From the NCBI GenBank assembly GCA_023458555.1, contig JAEWYS010000008.1:186001-250000 (forward strand): a DNA stretch of 64,000 nucleotides, in the 5' to 3' direction. A model generated the notes under the pieces. That model saw only the letters and a list, made by a program, of their open reading frames with translations, was not told the DNA's origin and ran no database searches. The DNA is from Bacteroidota bacterium (GTDB lineage Bacteria > Bacteroidota > Bacteroidia > Cytophagales > Cytophagaceae). Position numbers and translations under genes: made by a program. The first letter of the stretch is position 1, and each line of letters starts with the position of its first letter. This document shows, piece after piece, positions 26,991-37,002 of this stretch.

Positions 26991-29429
26991 TTAAGGCCAT
27001 TGTACAGAAGGATAGTTCCGAACAAGCTCCTCCCGCAATTTCGGGTACGTATCACGCCAGAAAAAAGCAAGATCACTTACCAGTGAAATCGTTCCGGAAT
27101 CAGGACCGACAACGAGCAAATCAATACCAGTGCATCCGTCATTAATTGCCGGAGAATCAGATAACCCGATCAGGTCCTGCAGCCCTGCCCGAATCCCCGG
27201 ATTACTCCCGTTTTCATCATATGCCACTGGTAAGTTTGCCCCCGAAGGGAATATATAATTAACCGGAACCAGCCGATCCAGTTCTTTCTGCTGCTCATTA
27301 CTCAGAAAAAAATCAGGTAATATCCCCAGCAGATCTATAGCAAAGAGATCATCCGGATGCTCAATTTCAGAAAACACCGGGGCGAGCCAGTCCCGGTTAA
27401 TCAGCAGGAGAGTTTGAGTGCTTACGTCAGGCCATCCTTCCTGAGGACGCCATTTCCGAAGACTCAGCACTCTGTTCTGCCAAGCTGTTACCTCCTCACT
27501 AAAATTCAGCAAATCCGTTCCTTCCTCCATAATAGCCTCAGCAATGGCTTCCATACGAAATTGCTCTCCCGGGTCTGGCAAGGGACTTGATTTTAATACA
27601 ATAGAGCCGATTCGTAAATCTTTTGTAGCTTTCAGTTCCCCTGTATCAGTATCCCATTTCACAACCTTTTGCTCTTTCAGAAGAGGAGCAAGGTCTCTGG
27701 GATTGAGTGGTGAAGCCATAAATATTTTCCCAAGTCCTCTGCGCGCGTCAAGCTGGGCAATGGATAACCAGGCATCACTGGCCAGCGCATCTTTATGACT
27801 GGCAAATGCATATTTGCCATTAGCCAATTGAAACTGGGCGTTGTTGCCGGGACGTGCAAACGCAATCCTTTCAGGAAATGCATGGGCAAGCAATACACCG
27901 GTCTCATACGGATCCCACTCATCATTCCCGGCTTCAACAGAACACAGCCTGCGATATGACCGGGCTATTTTTTCAATTTTCCCCAGCCGCTTTCCTTTAC
28001 CGGCCTCTTTGCGGTATCTTCTCAAGGCTTCAATCCGGAGATTAATGTCTATACCAGTATCCGGCGGGAGGGGATCTCTTTCTTCCAGTATGGCAGCAAG
28101 ATCTGTTGCCAGTTCGAGCTTATTTTCGTCACCAGCCATTATCAGCATGTGAGCAATACGCGGATGACAGGGCAACGCATGAATTCGCCTGCCATGTCCG
28201 GTTATTTCTCCCTGTTCAATAGCTCCCAGCTGACGTAATGTCTCCCTGGCCTGTGCAACCGAAGAGTGCGGCGGCGGAGAAAGCCAGATGAGCTGATGAA
28301 TATTCCTGATTCCCCATTGTGCCATATCAAGAACCAGCGGTGCAAGATCGGCTTCCAGAATCTCCGGAGTTCTGAATTCCTGTCGTTTGTGAGTAGTATT
28401 CTCGGCCCACATACGGAAACATATACCGGGGCCGAGCCTTCCGGCTCTTCCGGCCCGCTGATCCGCCGAATCGTTGGAAATTTTAATCGTTTCCAGCCTG
28501 GACAGACCCGAATTGGGGTCAAAACGTGTTGTTTTGCCGAAACCACTGTCTACTACAACTTTTACACCTTCTATCGTCAGGCTTGTTTCAGCAATCGAAG
28601 TTGCCAGTACAATTTTACGTTTGCCGTTTTTGTCCGGCATCAGCGCTGCATATTGCTTCGCAGGCGGGAGCTGACCGTATAATGTATGAATAGCAACGCT
28701 TTTCAGATCTTTGCGAAGTATTGCTTCGCTGCGTTTTATTTCTCCCTGCCCGGGCAAGAAGACCAGAATATCCCCTTCATTTTCCCTGACTGCCTTCTTT
28801 ACTACACGCGCTGTAAGCTCCGGGAGTAATGCCTCATCTGATTCGCCTGTATAATGAATATCAACAGGAAACATTCTTCCCTGACTACTTACCACCGGAG
28901 CATTAAGCAGCTTGCTTAAAACCGGCATATCGAGCGTCGCAGACATAACCATAATCCTCAAATCCGGCCGGTAGAGCTGCTGGGTCTCCCGACAGAGCGC
29001 CATAGCCACATCTGCATGAATGCTGCGCTCATGAAATTCATCAAAAATGACGAGACCTACATCTTCCAGTTGCCTGTCATTATGAAGCATGCGTGTCAAT
29101 ATACCTTCAGTAAGTACTTCTATGCGTGTATTCTCACTCACACACGTTTCAAACCTGATACGGAATCCGACCTGCTGCCCGACCTGATCCTGCAACAGCG
29201 ATGACATGCGGGCCGCTATTGTTCGTGCAGCGAGCCTCCTTGGCTCCAGCATCAGGATTTTCTTTCCATCAAGCCAGGATTCATTCATCAGCACCAACGG
29301 CAGCAGGGTACTTTTACCAGCCCCCGGAGGAGCGTTTACAATAAGCGTATTAGAATCTTCAAGTATGCTTTTGACCTGTGGAATGATTTCGGCAACAGGG
29401 AGACCTGTGTTAAATGGATCAACGTTCAA
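26991..29429 (-). CDS. hrpB: ATP-dependent helicase HrpB
   Basis: This 812-residue DEAH/RHA-type helicase has Walker A PPGAGKST, DEFHERS in place of DEAH, MSATLD, AETSLTIEGV and QRAGRAGRLGPG, followed by the winged-helix/ratchet region and the HrpB-specific C-terminal domain (WPDVSTQTLL region onward). Length matches the family (about 800-840). HrpB proteins are presumed RNA helicases; their cellular target is poorly defined. The start at 29429 places the P-loop near residue 35, as expected. It is transcribed alone, bounded by terminators on both sides. Confidence 0.93.
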   Translation of the reverse strand: MNVDPFNTGLPVAEIIPQVKSILEDSNTLIVNAPPGAGKSTLLPLVLMNESWLDGKKILMLEPRRLAARTIAARMSSLLQDQVGQQVGFRIRFETCVSENTRIEVLTEGILTRMLHNDRQLEDVGLVIFDEFHERSIHADVAMALCRETQQLYRPDLRIMVMSATLDMPVLSKLLNAPVVSSQGRMFPVDIHYTGESDEALLPELTARVVKKAVRENEGDILVFLPGQGEIKRSEAILRKDLKSVAIHTLYGQLPPAKQYAALMPDKNGKRKIVLATSIAETSLTIEGVKVVVDSGFGKTTRFDPNSGLSRLETIKISNDSADQRAGRAGRLGPGICFRMWAENTTHKRQEFRTPEILEADLAPLVLDMAQWGIRNIHQLIWLSPPPHSSVAQARETLRQLGAIEQGEITGHGRRIHALPCHPRIAHMLIMAGDENKLELATDLAAILEERDPLPPDTGIDINLRIEALRRYRKEAGKGKRLGKIEKIARSYRRLCSVEAGNDEWDPYETGVLLAHAFPERIAFARPGNNAQFQLANGKYAFASHKDALASDAWLSIAQLDARRGLGKIFMASPLNPRDLAPLLKEQKVVKWDTDTGELKATKDLRIGSIVLKSSPLPDPGEQFRMEAIAEAIMEEGTDLLNFSEEVTAWQNRVLSLRKWRPQEGWPDVSTQTLLLINRDWLAPVFSEIEHPDDLFAIDLLGILPDFFLSNEQQKELDRLVPVNYIFPSGANLPVAYDENGSNPGIRAGLQDLIGLSDSPAINDGCTGIDLLVVGPDSGTISLVSDLAFFWRDTYPKLREELVRNYPSVQWP

Positions 29430-29511
29430 AATAAAATGTGTTGAGGTGAATTAATCTGCAAAAATAGCAAAATTAACCGGCAAGGCTTAACCGGAACCCG
29501 GGATAGTAAAT

Positions 29512-29545
29512 AAAAAGCCTGAACTTCTCAGAAGTTCAGGCTTTT
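29512..29545 (-). terminator. Terminator after the YceI gene
   Basis: A long 15-16 bp perfect stem (AAAAAGCCTGAACTTC with its complement, 3-nt loop) lies 26 bases past the YceI stop, with a T-run on the minus strand. It separates yceI from hrpB. Confidence 0.88.
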
Positions 29546-29570
29546 TGACGGAGCCGGACTGACTCTTAAA

Positions 29571-30224
29571 TTACTTTACAGCTTCGATATTGAACTCTAA
29601 CTGGAACTGATCATGGATCATTTTGTCGCCAAGTCCTTCGAAGAATTTTCCGGAACCATATCGGATTTCCCATAGGGTACGGTCAAATGTAGCAGTTCCT
29701 TTGGCAGTAACTTTATCCTCAGTGATAATTATGTCAGCAGGGAAAGATACTTCATTGGTAATTCCTTTGATGGTAAGCTTCGCTGTCACAGTCTGAGAAG
29801 CGCCTTCACTGGCTTTGATATCAACAATTTCCAACGTGGAAGCTGCATGGTTCGCCACATTGAAGAAATCTTCGCTCTTCAGGTGACCTACCAGATTCGC
29901 ATTGTAGGTAGAATCTTCGATATCAAGCACAACGATGCTGTTCATATCTATTTTAATCTCTCCGCCAACCAGCGCTTCGTCTTTAACAGCAAGAGATCCT
30001 TCCTGAATATTGATTGTACCAAAGTGTTCTCCGGTTACTTTCGAACCTTTCCACTTCAACTCACTCTGAGCCGGATCAACTGCATATACTACAGCTTCTT
30101 CAATACCTTCTCTGGAAGTAGCTTCCGTCTGAGTTTCTTCTGCTTTCTTTTCTGATGGATTACATGCATAAAAACAGGTAAATGCAGTAACTGCAAGTGA
30201 AATAAAAATAACGTTTCTTTTCAT
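29571..30224 (-). CDS. YceI-family lipoprotein
   Basis: This 217-residue protein has a lipoprotein signal (lipobox ending C at about residue 21, CFYAC) and a short linker rich in Glu and Thr, followed by the YceI beta-barrel-like lipocalin fold: Y-x-V-D-P-x-x-S-x-L-x-W-K-G near the start, then IDMNSI, HLKSEDFFNV and LTIKGIT. YceI proteins bind isoprenoid or other hydrophobic ligands in the periplasm. A strong terminator follows. The upstream neighbour is divergent. Confidence 0.9.
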   Translation of the reverse strand: MKRNVIFISLAVTAFTCFYACNPSEKKAEETQTEATSREGIEEAVVYAVDPAQSELKWKGSKVTGEHFGTINIQEGSLAVKDEALVGGEIKIDMNSIVVLDIEDSTYNANLVGHLKSEDFFNVANHAASTLEIVDIKASEGASQTVTAKLTIKGITNEVSFPADIIITEDKVTAKGTATFDRTLWEIRYGSGKFFEGLGDKMIHDQFQLEFNIEAVK

Positions 30225-30394
30225 TGTTGAAAACTGATAATGATTTTGACTGGAACAATTTTAACAAAAAAAAGGCTCTATTTGGTATAAAAAAACACTT
30301 TTTTATTTGTTTGAACAAACAAACTTCAGTTTGAATAAACAATTTCAGCGCAGCGATGTTAAAGACAAATACTTAACTCCTAATGAATATTTAT

Positions 30395-30595
30395 ATGAAA
30401 AAGTTTTTTTATCTCCTGGTTATAGCCGCCTGTTTTTTCAGCTGTGAAGATAATAAGAAAACCTCAGATCAGATGAATGATGCGAGAGACGAAATTAAAG
30501 ATGCCGGAGAAAACATGTATGATGACGTAAAAGATGCCGGCAAGGATGCAAAAGAGGACGTGGAAAAAGAAACAAAGAAAGAAAAAGATAAATAA
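30395..30595 (+). CDS. Small lipoprotein with charged helical repeats
   Basis: The ATG at 30395 gives a 66-residue protein with a lipobox ending in Cys at about 17 (FFSC), then a continuous Asp/Lys/Glu-rich amphipathic helix built from near-repeats of K-D-A-G-x-x-x-x-D-V. This resembles small YtxH/CsbD/apolipoprotein-like stress proteins of Bacteroidota. No enzymatic motif is visible. The same terminator serves it and the convergent transglycosylase gene. An upstream ATG four codons earlier is possible. Confidence 0.7.
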   Translation: MKKFFYLLVIAACFFSCEDNKKTSDQMNDARDEIKDAGENMYDDVKDAGKDAKEDVEKETKKEKDK

Positions 30596-30599
30596 AAGA

Positions 30600-30632
30600 A
30601 AAACCCGGAGAAAGCTTAATTCTCCGGGTTTT
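30600..30632. terminator. Bidirectional terminator overlapping the transglycosylase stop codon
   Basis: A 13-bp perfect stem (AAAACCCGGAGAA with TTCTCCGGGTTTT, 7-nt loop) lies between convergent genes. Its right arm contains the last five codons and stop of the minus-strand transglycosylase gene. Confidence 0.88.
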
Positions 30633-31590
30633 TTATTGCCAGCTTTGCCTCTTGGTGAGGTATTCTTATTTCGTATTTCTGATTTTTTGCTACTTGCAGT
30701 TTAAAATTCGTTGTATTATTAAACCACGGATTTAGTCGCCTAAGCTCCTTATAGGTAGTATGATGCAGTCTGGCAAAATCTACCAGGTTATCAATATCTT
30801 TATCAACAGTCAGCACTTCAAAAACATAGGGACTGTATTTTTCCTGATCGGCAATATAATAACCATAAGCCTCCGGGTTTTCGAGAATCAGTTTTAATGC
30901 CAGAATTCTGTAAATATACCGGGCTGTTTCCGTATTCAGATGCAGATCAAAGAAAGAAACCACCTTCTGTTTTTCAAGGCGGTCTTTCATACCTTTCACC
31001 CCTACATTGTAGGCTGCTGCGGTCAATATCCAGTTGTTCAGACTACCGTTAGCCCATTTCAGAAAACGGGCCGCAGCCAAGGTAGCCTGCTTGGGATCTC
31101 TGCGCATATCAACATCACGGCTTACTTCAAGCTGATAATCTTTGGCTGTTTTTTCCATAATCTGCCACATGCCCATAGCACCGGCAAAAGATACTGCATT
31201 GTTGTCAAATTCGCTTTCTATAACAGCCAGATATATAAAATCTTCCGGCACAGAGACCTCGCTCAGAATATCCGACACAAAACTGCGCCAGCGCTCTATT
31301 TTCTTGATGGTTAAAGATGTTTGTGAATGACGGAATGTGTTTACGACCAGCTCATGCTCAAGAGCCTCGCGTACATCCGGTCTGTCAATCGGAATAGTAT
31401 CTCCGGCAAAGGTCACCACATCGGGTATATAGACAGAGTTTATCCGCTGCGCCTGATTTACCGGGCTGCTTTGAGTAAGGGCTTCTTTTTCATTATCATT
31501 GGCTCTGACCTGATATACCGGATCAGGATTGCAGGCAAATAACAGCCCTGTACACACCACAAAAAGGAAAAAGTGCATTCTGATATTCAT
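30616..31590 (-). CDS. Lytic transglycosylase (MltD-like) lipoprotein with LysM
   Basis: This 324-residue protein has a lipobox (GLLFAC, Cys at about 20), a SLT-type lysozyme fold and a C-terminal LysM-like peptidoglycan-binding segment (about 255-310). The catalytic Glu is in AVIESEFD, followed by SFAGAMGMWQIM and TAAAYNVG, the three signature blocks of family 1 transglycosylases such as MltD. It cleaves glycan strands to 1,6-anhydro-MurNAc products, feeding the cell-wall recycling that the kinase/nucleotidyltransferase genes at 0-1.6 kb may serve. Its 3' end lies inside a terminator hairpin. Confidence 0.92.
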   Translation of the reverse strand: MNIRMHFFLFVVCTGLLFACNPDPVYQVRANDNEKEALTQSSPVNQAQRINSVYIPDVVTFAGDTIPIDRPDVREALEHELVVNTFRHSQTSLTIKKIERWRSFVSDILSEVSVPEDFIYLAVIESEFDNNAVSFAGAMGMWQIMEKTAKDYQLEVSRDVDMRRDPKQATLAAARFLKWANGSLNNWILTAAAYNVGVKGMKDRLEKQKVVSFFDLHLNTETARYIYRILALKLILENPEAYGYYIADQEKYSPYVFEVLTVDKDIDNLVDFARLHHTTYKELRRLNPWFNNTTNFKLQVAKNQKYEIRIPHQEAKLAIKNPEN

Positions 31591-31802
31591 ATAATCAATA
31601 TAATCCTAAGTATAGCTCTTTGCTGGTTTAAAACCAACTATTATCCAAGTCTCTTTAAACATCAGGAACAACGAATTTTGCTCACAATAAGTTTTTAAAA
31701 TACCATAAAGCTACGGTACAATTACTAACTAAATTTTATGTATTTTTAATTTATTAAAATATGGTGGGATACAGTCCTTACCGGTCAAATAGCTTAATAT
31801 AT

Positions 31803-34055
31803 ATGAAGTGGAATCTGAATGCCAATATAAGTTTTGGTTTTTGCATAGCGGTTACCTTATTGCTGGCCGTAGGAATTATCTCCTATTACAGCCTCAACAG
31901 GTTTCGAAACATCAGTGAAATTGAAAATCAGACCCGGACGTTTCTGTCTGATCTTGAAAATATAAATACCAATCTGAAAGATCTGGAGTCGGGTCTCTTT
32001 GGCTTTATAATTACAGGTGACTCTGCTTATCTCCGCTTGTACGAAAATGCCGGCAGTGCGATCGCAGCTCCGGTAGAAGCAATAACCAACAATACCTTGG
32101 TAGCCGGTGATAAAACCAGGCAATTAAAAGAACAGCTGAATCAGTATATGGAACAGGACCGGCAACTGCTCCAAACGTACAAACAGGATGGACAAAAGGC
32201 AGCGATACAAATCATCCGGACAGGAGAAAGCAAAAAGGCTCTTCGCAGAATCCGTCATCTGATAAGTCAGATCGAAAATGATGAAAACAGAATTAAAGGT
32301 ATTTCCTCTAAAATTGCCAGTCTTAATGCCGGCAATGCCATGATATTTATTATTGCCGGTAATATAATGGGACTTTCTTTTCTGATTGCTGCCTTTTTTC
32401 TGCTGAACAGAGATATCGGCATACGAATAAAAACTGAGGAAGAGCTAAGCAAAGCCATCGAGGTTGCACAAAATGCAAAAAATAAGGAAAAACAGTTTCT
32501 GGCCAATATGAGCCATGAAATACGGACGCCCATGAATGCCATTATCGGCATGACTAATCTCATTTTAAATACAACTCTCGAACCAAGACAGACAAGCTAT
32601 CTGAAAGCAATCAAGCAAGCCTCAGACAACCTGATGGTGATAATCAACGAAATTCTTGATTTTTCAAAAATCACTGCCGGAAAAATCGAGTTTGAGGAAG
32701 TTAATTTCGATTTATCAGACATTATCTACGGACTGTACAATACATTTAAAATAAAAGCGGACGAAAAACAGATAAAGCTTAATCCTATTATTGACGAAAA
32801 TCTGCCGGATGCAATTATCGGAGATCCGGGAAAACTGAACCAGGTCCTCGTAAACCTGATTGGCAACTCTGTAAAATTTACATCTAAAGGTTATATCAAT
32901 ATTGTCTGCCGGCTGCTGGAACGAAAAGAAGATGCTTTATTAATTGAGTTTGCCGTCGAAGACAGCGGTATCGGCATCCCGCAGAACAAATTAGCGACCA
33001 TATTTGAAGACTTTGTTCAGGCAGCAAGCGATACCAGCAGAAAATTCGGCGGCACCGGTCTTGGTCTGAGTATTTCCAAAAAGATTGTCGAGCTTCAGGG
33101 CGGAAAAATCCGGGTGGAAAGTGAGCCGGGCAAAGGCTCTGTTTTTTCATTCTGCATATGGTATAAAGAAGGGCATGAAAAACCTCTTCGCAAAGAACGT
33201 ACAACCCGGCACAGCCCTCAGGAGCTGCATGGCATCAAAATATTGCTGGTGGAAGATAATGAGTTTAATCAGGTAGTGGCTGTAGATACGCTGAAATCGC
33301 TCATTAAAAATCTGACGATTGATATCGCGGAAAACGGCAGGATAGCAATAGAGAAGCTAACACAGAAAAAAGATTATGACATTATCCTGATGGATGTACA
33401 AATGCCCGAGATGAATGGTTATGAAACCACCCGCTACATTCGTACACATACAGAGCTGGGCTATGCCGGCATTCCTGTTCTCGCCATGACAGCCAGCGCC
33501 ACAAAACCGGAAATTGACGAATGCTTTAATTCCGGAATGACCGGCTTTGTGTCCAAACCGATCGATGCCGATATTTTGCTGATCAAGATTTCTTCTCTGC
33601 TGAACAAGGAAAAAGATAAGCAGACAGGGGCAGAGACAGAACCAGACAATCATAATCATAATCCGCAAACTGCTATACAAAACACCCGAATAGTCACCGA
33701 CATGTCAAAAGTGACTGATTTGACTTTTCTGAAGAGCATGACTGCCGGCAACTCTGTCCAGATGCTTAAATACATTGATATGTTTCTCGACTCGGTGCCT
33801 GATGACTGGAACCGCCTCAAAACACTTGCTGCCGAGCAAAACTGGCCGGAGACCCGCGTTGTAGCACACTCTATGAAACCCCGTATCAACTATATGGGTA
33901 TAAAGGAAGGCGGAGAATTAATCAGAAAAATCGAAATTAATTCAGGAGAGCAGACAAATCTGGATGCAATACCGGATCTTATTATTACTTTTGAAAATAT
34001 TCTGGTAAGAGCCTGTAAAGAGCTCGAATCCGAAAAACAAACAATACTTATTTAA
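31803..34055 (+). CDS. Hybrid sensor histidine kinase with CHASE3, REC and HPt
   Basis: From the ATG at 31803 the protein has about 750 residues: a TM helix (about 8-28), a periplasmic CHASE3 sensor domain with E-x-G-x-x-G/F-I-I-T-G-D features, a second TM (about 180-200), HisKA (SHEIRTPMNA), HATPase (NLIGNSVKFT, DSGIGIP, GGTGLGLSI), a receiver (LLVEDNEFNQ, LMDVQMPEMNG, MTASA) and an HPt domain (AHSMKP). It therefore carries a full phosphorelay within one chain and has no DNA-binding output. The following gene encodes a response regulator, the likely recipient. An in-frame ATG 14 codons upstream is less likely because it puts polar residues before TM1. Confidence 0.9.
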   Translation: MKWNLNANISFGFCIAVTLLLAVGIISYYSLNRFRNISEIENQTRTFLSDLENINTNLKDLESGLFGFIITGDSAYLRLYENAGSAIAAPVEAITNNTLVAGDKTRQLKEQLNQYMEQDRQLLQTYKQDGQKAAIQIIRTGESKKALRRIRHLISQIENDENRIKGISSKIASLNAGNAMIFIIAGNIMGLSFLIAAFFLLNRDIGIRIKTEEELSKAIEVAQNAKNKEKQFLANMSHEIRTPMNAIIGMTNLILNTTLEPRQTSYLKAIKQASDNLMVIINEILDFSKITAGKIEFEEVNFDLSDIIYGLYNTFKIKADEKQIKLNPIIDENLPDAIIGDPGKLNQVLVNLIGNSVKFTSKGYINIVCRLLERKEDALLIEFAVEDSGIGIPQNKLATIFEDFVQAASDTSRKFGGTGLGLSISKKIVELQGGKIRVESEPGKGSVFSFCIWYKEGHEKPLRKERTTRHSPQELHGIKILLVEDNEFNQVVAVDTLKSLIKNLTIDIAENGRIAIEKLTQKKDYDIILMDVQMPEMNGYETTRYIRTHTELGYAGIPVLAMTASATKPEIDECFNSGMTGFVSKPIDADILLIKISSLLNKEKDKQTGAETEPDNHNHNPQTAIQNTRIVTDMSKVTDLTFLKSMTAGNSVQMLKYIDMFLDSVPDDWNRLKTLAAEQNWPETRVVAHSMKPRINYMGIKEGGELIRKIEINSGEQTNLDAIPDLIITFENILVRACKELESEKQTILI

Positions 34056-34071
34056 TCTAACCAAGGTGACT

Positions 34072-34590
34072 ATGAAACAAGTGAAGATTTTTATTGTGGA
34101 TGATGATAAGATGCAATGTGAGTTGCTAAAAGATTATCTGATCAAAAATGAAAATTATTCGGTCAGTGTATTTCATACAGGAGAAGAATGTTTACAACAT
34201 CTTGATCAGAATCCGGAGATTATTTTTCTGGATTACACATTGAGCTCGGAAAATAAAAGCGCCAAAAACGGAATGGATATACTGAGGGCTATCAAGAAAA
34301 GAAAGCCTGAAGCTGAAGTTGTCATGTTTACCGCTCAGGAAAAAATCGAAATAGCGATCGATACACTCACTCATGGAGCGTTTGATTATATCATCAAAAA
34401 TGAGAGCGCTTTTCACAGAGCTGACAACGTAGTCAAAAACATTCTCAAGCGCCACAAACTGCAGAAAGAAAATAAATTCTATAAAACCCTGCTGGTTGTG
34501 CTTGCTGTTATTCTGGGAATTGTGGCTGTTGTTGCAACGACACTCTACCAGACTGGTCATATTACGGATAATGTTGGTAATAATCTATAG
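34072..34590 (+). CDS. Response regulator with C-terminal transmembrane anchor
   Basis: The chosen ATG at 34072 gives 172 residues; a GTG two codons earlier is possible. The receiver domain is complete: VDDD acidic pocket, phospho-acceptor Asp in FLDYTL, Thr in MFTAQ and Lys in YIIK. Instead of an output domain, residues about 138-162 form a transmembrane helix (LLVVLAVILGIVAVVATTL) followed by a short polar tail. This places a soluble receiver on the cytosolic face of the membrane as a tail-anchored protein. It starts 16 bp after the hybrid kinase, so the two are probably co-expressed. The partner or target is unknown. Confidence 0.85.
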   Translation: MKQVKIFIVDDDKMQCELLKDYLIKNENYSVSVFHTGEECLQHLDQNPEIIFLDYTLSSENKSAKNGMDILRAIKKRKPEAEVVMFTAQEKIEIAIDTLTHGAFDYIIKNESAFHRADNVVKNILKRHKLQKENKFYKTLLVVLAVILGIVAVVATTLYQTGHITDNVGNNL

Positions 34591-34822
34591 TTAAACAACA
34601 CTGGCAAAGGGAGCTAAAAGGCTTCCTTTACCAGACTGTTTTCTGATTTCGGTCCTCCCGAATCCGCAGGGAAGAAAATCTCAGCCGGTCATTTCATTAT
34701 TATTTTTGGCTATGCCATTCCGATTGAGAAACATTGTCCCCTGGCTTATGGTTTTACCAGTCTGTTATCAATAATTTTTCAATACTAGTCATTTCTCTGT
34801 TTTCAAAATAGTGATCATCAAT

Positions 34823-36994
34823 ATGTCTTTTCAAAAAATTCTATATCCTGTACTTCTTGGAAGTATTGTGCTGGGAGCATGCAACAACCAGAGGATACAA
34901 AATGAAAATCCGAATACCAATACTGAAATGTTAACCGATGCACAAATAAAAAATAATCCGTTGCTTGCCAGGTGGGAGGGCCCTCATGGCGGTCTGCCGC
35001 CTTTTGACAAAATAAAAGTATATGATTTTCAACCGGCCCTGGAAGCAGCCATGTCCGAAAATCAGGAAGAAATTGAACGGATTGCAGCAGATCCGTCTGC
35101 CCCTGATTTCGAAAATACCATTGCCGCACTCGAGCGTTCCGGGCAAACGCTGAACAGAGTACTGGCAGTATATTATGTATGGAGTTCCAACCGAAGCGAT
35201 TCGGCCTTTCAGGCAATAGAGCAGGCGATGGAACCGGAGCTCGCTGCATTTTCCGATCAGATTATGCAAAACGAAGCTCTTTTTAAAAGAGTAGAAGCGG
35301 TATACAGCTCTGCCGACAAAAACAGACTAACAGATGAGCAGCAGCGATTAACCTGGCTCTATTATACCAACTTTGTACGGGCAGGAGCCAGGCTGGACTC
35401 TGCTTCCAAAACGGAGGTCGCCGCTATTAATCGTCAGCTTGCTTCACTATATACCAGATTTTCTCAGAATCTGCTGGCTGACGAATCTCAGCAGACTCTT
35501 CTTCTGGAAGCAGACACAGATTTTGCCGGACTTCCGCAGTCCCTTCGCGATGCTGCACAGGAAGCTGCCAGAGAAAAAGGCAAAAAAGACGGGCAGGGAT
35601 TAATATATAATACCCGGTCTTCCATTGATCCTTTCCTTACGTATTCAGAAAATCGTGACCTACGGGAAAAAGCATGGAAAATGTTTGTAAACAGGGGGGA
35701 TAACGGTGATGCCAATGATAATAACGAAATCATTGAGGAAATTCTTAAGCTGAGAGCTGTCCGGGCCAGGCTGCTGGGGTATGCAACTCATGCCCACTGG
35801 CGGCTGGAAAACACCATGGCAAAATCACCGGAAAAAGCAATGAAGCTGATGGAAGATGTGTGGAAACCCGCAGTAGCCAGAGTTCGGGAGGAAGTAGCTG
35901 ATATGCAGTCTATGGCAAACAGGGAGGGCAGGAAAATTACTATTGAGCCCTGGGATTATAAATTCTATGCCGAAAAAGTACGCAAAGAACGTTATGATCT
36001 GGATCAGAATGAAGTAAAAGAATATCTTCAGCTGGACAAGCTGCGTGATGCCATGTTCTGGGTAGCGGGACAATTGTTTGATTTTGAGTTTAAGGAAGCA
36101 GATAATGTACCGGTCTTTTATCCGGATGTACGAGTCTGGGAAGTATTGAATAAAAGCACCGGTGCGCACGTTGGTTACTGGTACTTTGATGCATTTGCCA
36201 GACCGGGCAAGCGTTCCGGAGCATGGATGACCGCCTACAGGGATCAGCACAAGCTGGACGGGCAGGTTACTACACTTGTTTCCAACAATTCCAACTTTGT
36301 AAAAGGAAAAGAAGGGGAGCCTGTTCTCATATCCTGGGATGACGCAACGACACTTTTCCATGAGTTCGGACATGCGCTTCACGGACTGTCATCCGACGTA
36401 ACTTATCCGACACTTTCCGGAACCAGTGTGGTACGCGATTATGTAGAATTTCCCTCACAATTGCTGGAACACTGGCTTTCTACGCCTGAAGTATTGCAAA
36501 ATTTTGCTTTACATTATAAGACAGGAAAACCAATTCCTCAGACACTTGTAGACAGAATCCGTAAAGCATCAACCTTTAATCAGGGATTTGCCACGACAGA
36601 ATATCTTGCCAGCGGTCTTGTGGACATGAAACTACATCTGGCCGGGGATCAGGATATTGACCCGGATGCCTTCGAGAAGGAAACTCTTCGTAAGCTTGGC
36701 ATGCCCAAAGAATTAGTGATGCGACACCGGACTCCTCAGTTTGCTCATATATTCAGCGGCGACAGCTATTCGGCAGGATATTACAGCTATCTCTGGTCGG
36801 ATGTGCTGACTGCAGATGCTTATACTGCCTTTATGGAAGGAGAGGGGCCTTATGATAAAGAGGTGGCCGGACGTTTGAAGAAATACGTGTTTTCTGCCGG
36901 CAATACAGTCGATCCGGAAAAAGCGTATAAAGCCTTCAGAGGCAGAGATCCAGGCACCAAAGCCCTGATGAAAAAACGGGGCTTTGTGAACTAA
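34823..36994 (+). CDS. dcp: M3-family metallopeptidase (Dcp-like) lipoprotein
   Basis: The ATG at 34823 gives about 723 residues with a lipoprotein signal (VLGAC, Cys about 20). The bulk is the helical M3 fold, with catalytic zinc motif HEFGHALH and the downstream Glu-containing FPSQLLEHW, plus the YSAGYYSYLWSD motif close to the C-terminus. Length and motifs match peptidyl-dipeptidase Dcp, which releases C-terminal dipeptides. As a lipoprotein it probably works in the periplasm or at the outer membrane on peptides. A GTG four codons upstream is possible. A terminator follows. Confidence 0.9.
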   Translation: MSFQKILYPVLLGSIVLGACNNQRIQNENPNTNTEMLTDAQIKNNPLLARWEGPHGGLPPFDKIKVYDFQPALEAAMSENQEEIERIAADPSAPDFENTIAALERSGQTLNRVLAVYYVWSSNRSDSAFQAIEQAMEPELAAFSDQIMQNEALFKRVEAVYSSADKNRLTDEQQRLTWLYYTNFVRAGARLDSASKTEVAAINRQLASLYTRFSQNLLADESQQTLLLEADTDFAGLPQSLRDAAQEAAREKGKKDGQGLIYNTRSSIDPFLTYSENRDLREKAWKMFVNRGDNGDANDNNEIIEEILKLRAVRARLLGYATHAHWRLENTMAKSPEKAMKLMEDVWKPAVARVREEVADMQSMANREGRKITIEPWDYKFYAEKVRKERYDLDQNEVKEYLQLDKLRDAMFWVAGQLFDFEFKEADNVPVFYPDVRVWEVLNKSTGAHVGYWYFDAFARPGKRSGAWMTAYRDQHKLDGQVTTLVSNNSNFVKGKEGEPVLISWDDATTLFHEFGHALHGLSSDVTYPTLSGTSVVRDYVEFPSQLLEHWLSTPEVLQNFALHYKTGKPIPQTLVDRIRKASTFNQGFATTEYLASGLVDMKLHLAGDQDIDPDAFEKETLRKLGMPKELVMRHRTPQFAHIFSGDSYSAGYYSYLWSDVLTADAYTAFMEGEGPYDKEVAGRLKKYVFSAGNTVDPEKAYKAFRGRDPGTKALMKKRGFVN

Positions 36995-37002
36995 TGATAA
37001 GA

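Noticed and set aside
35825..36382. 185-codon minus-strand frame opposite the M3 peptidase
   Set aside because: Antisense to the conserved M3 catalytic region and without recognisable motifs.
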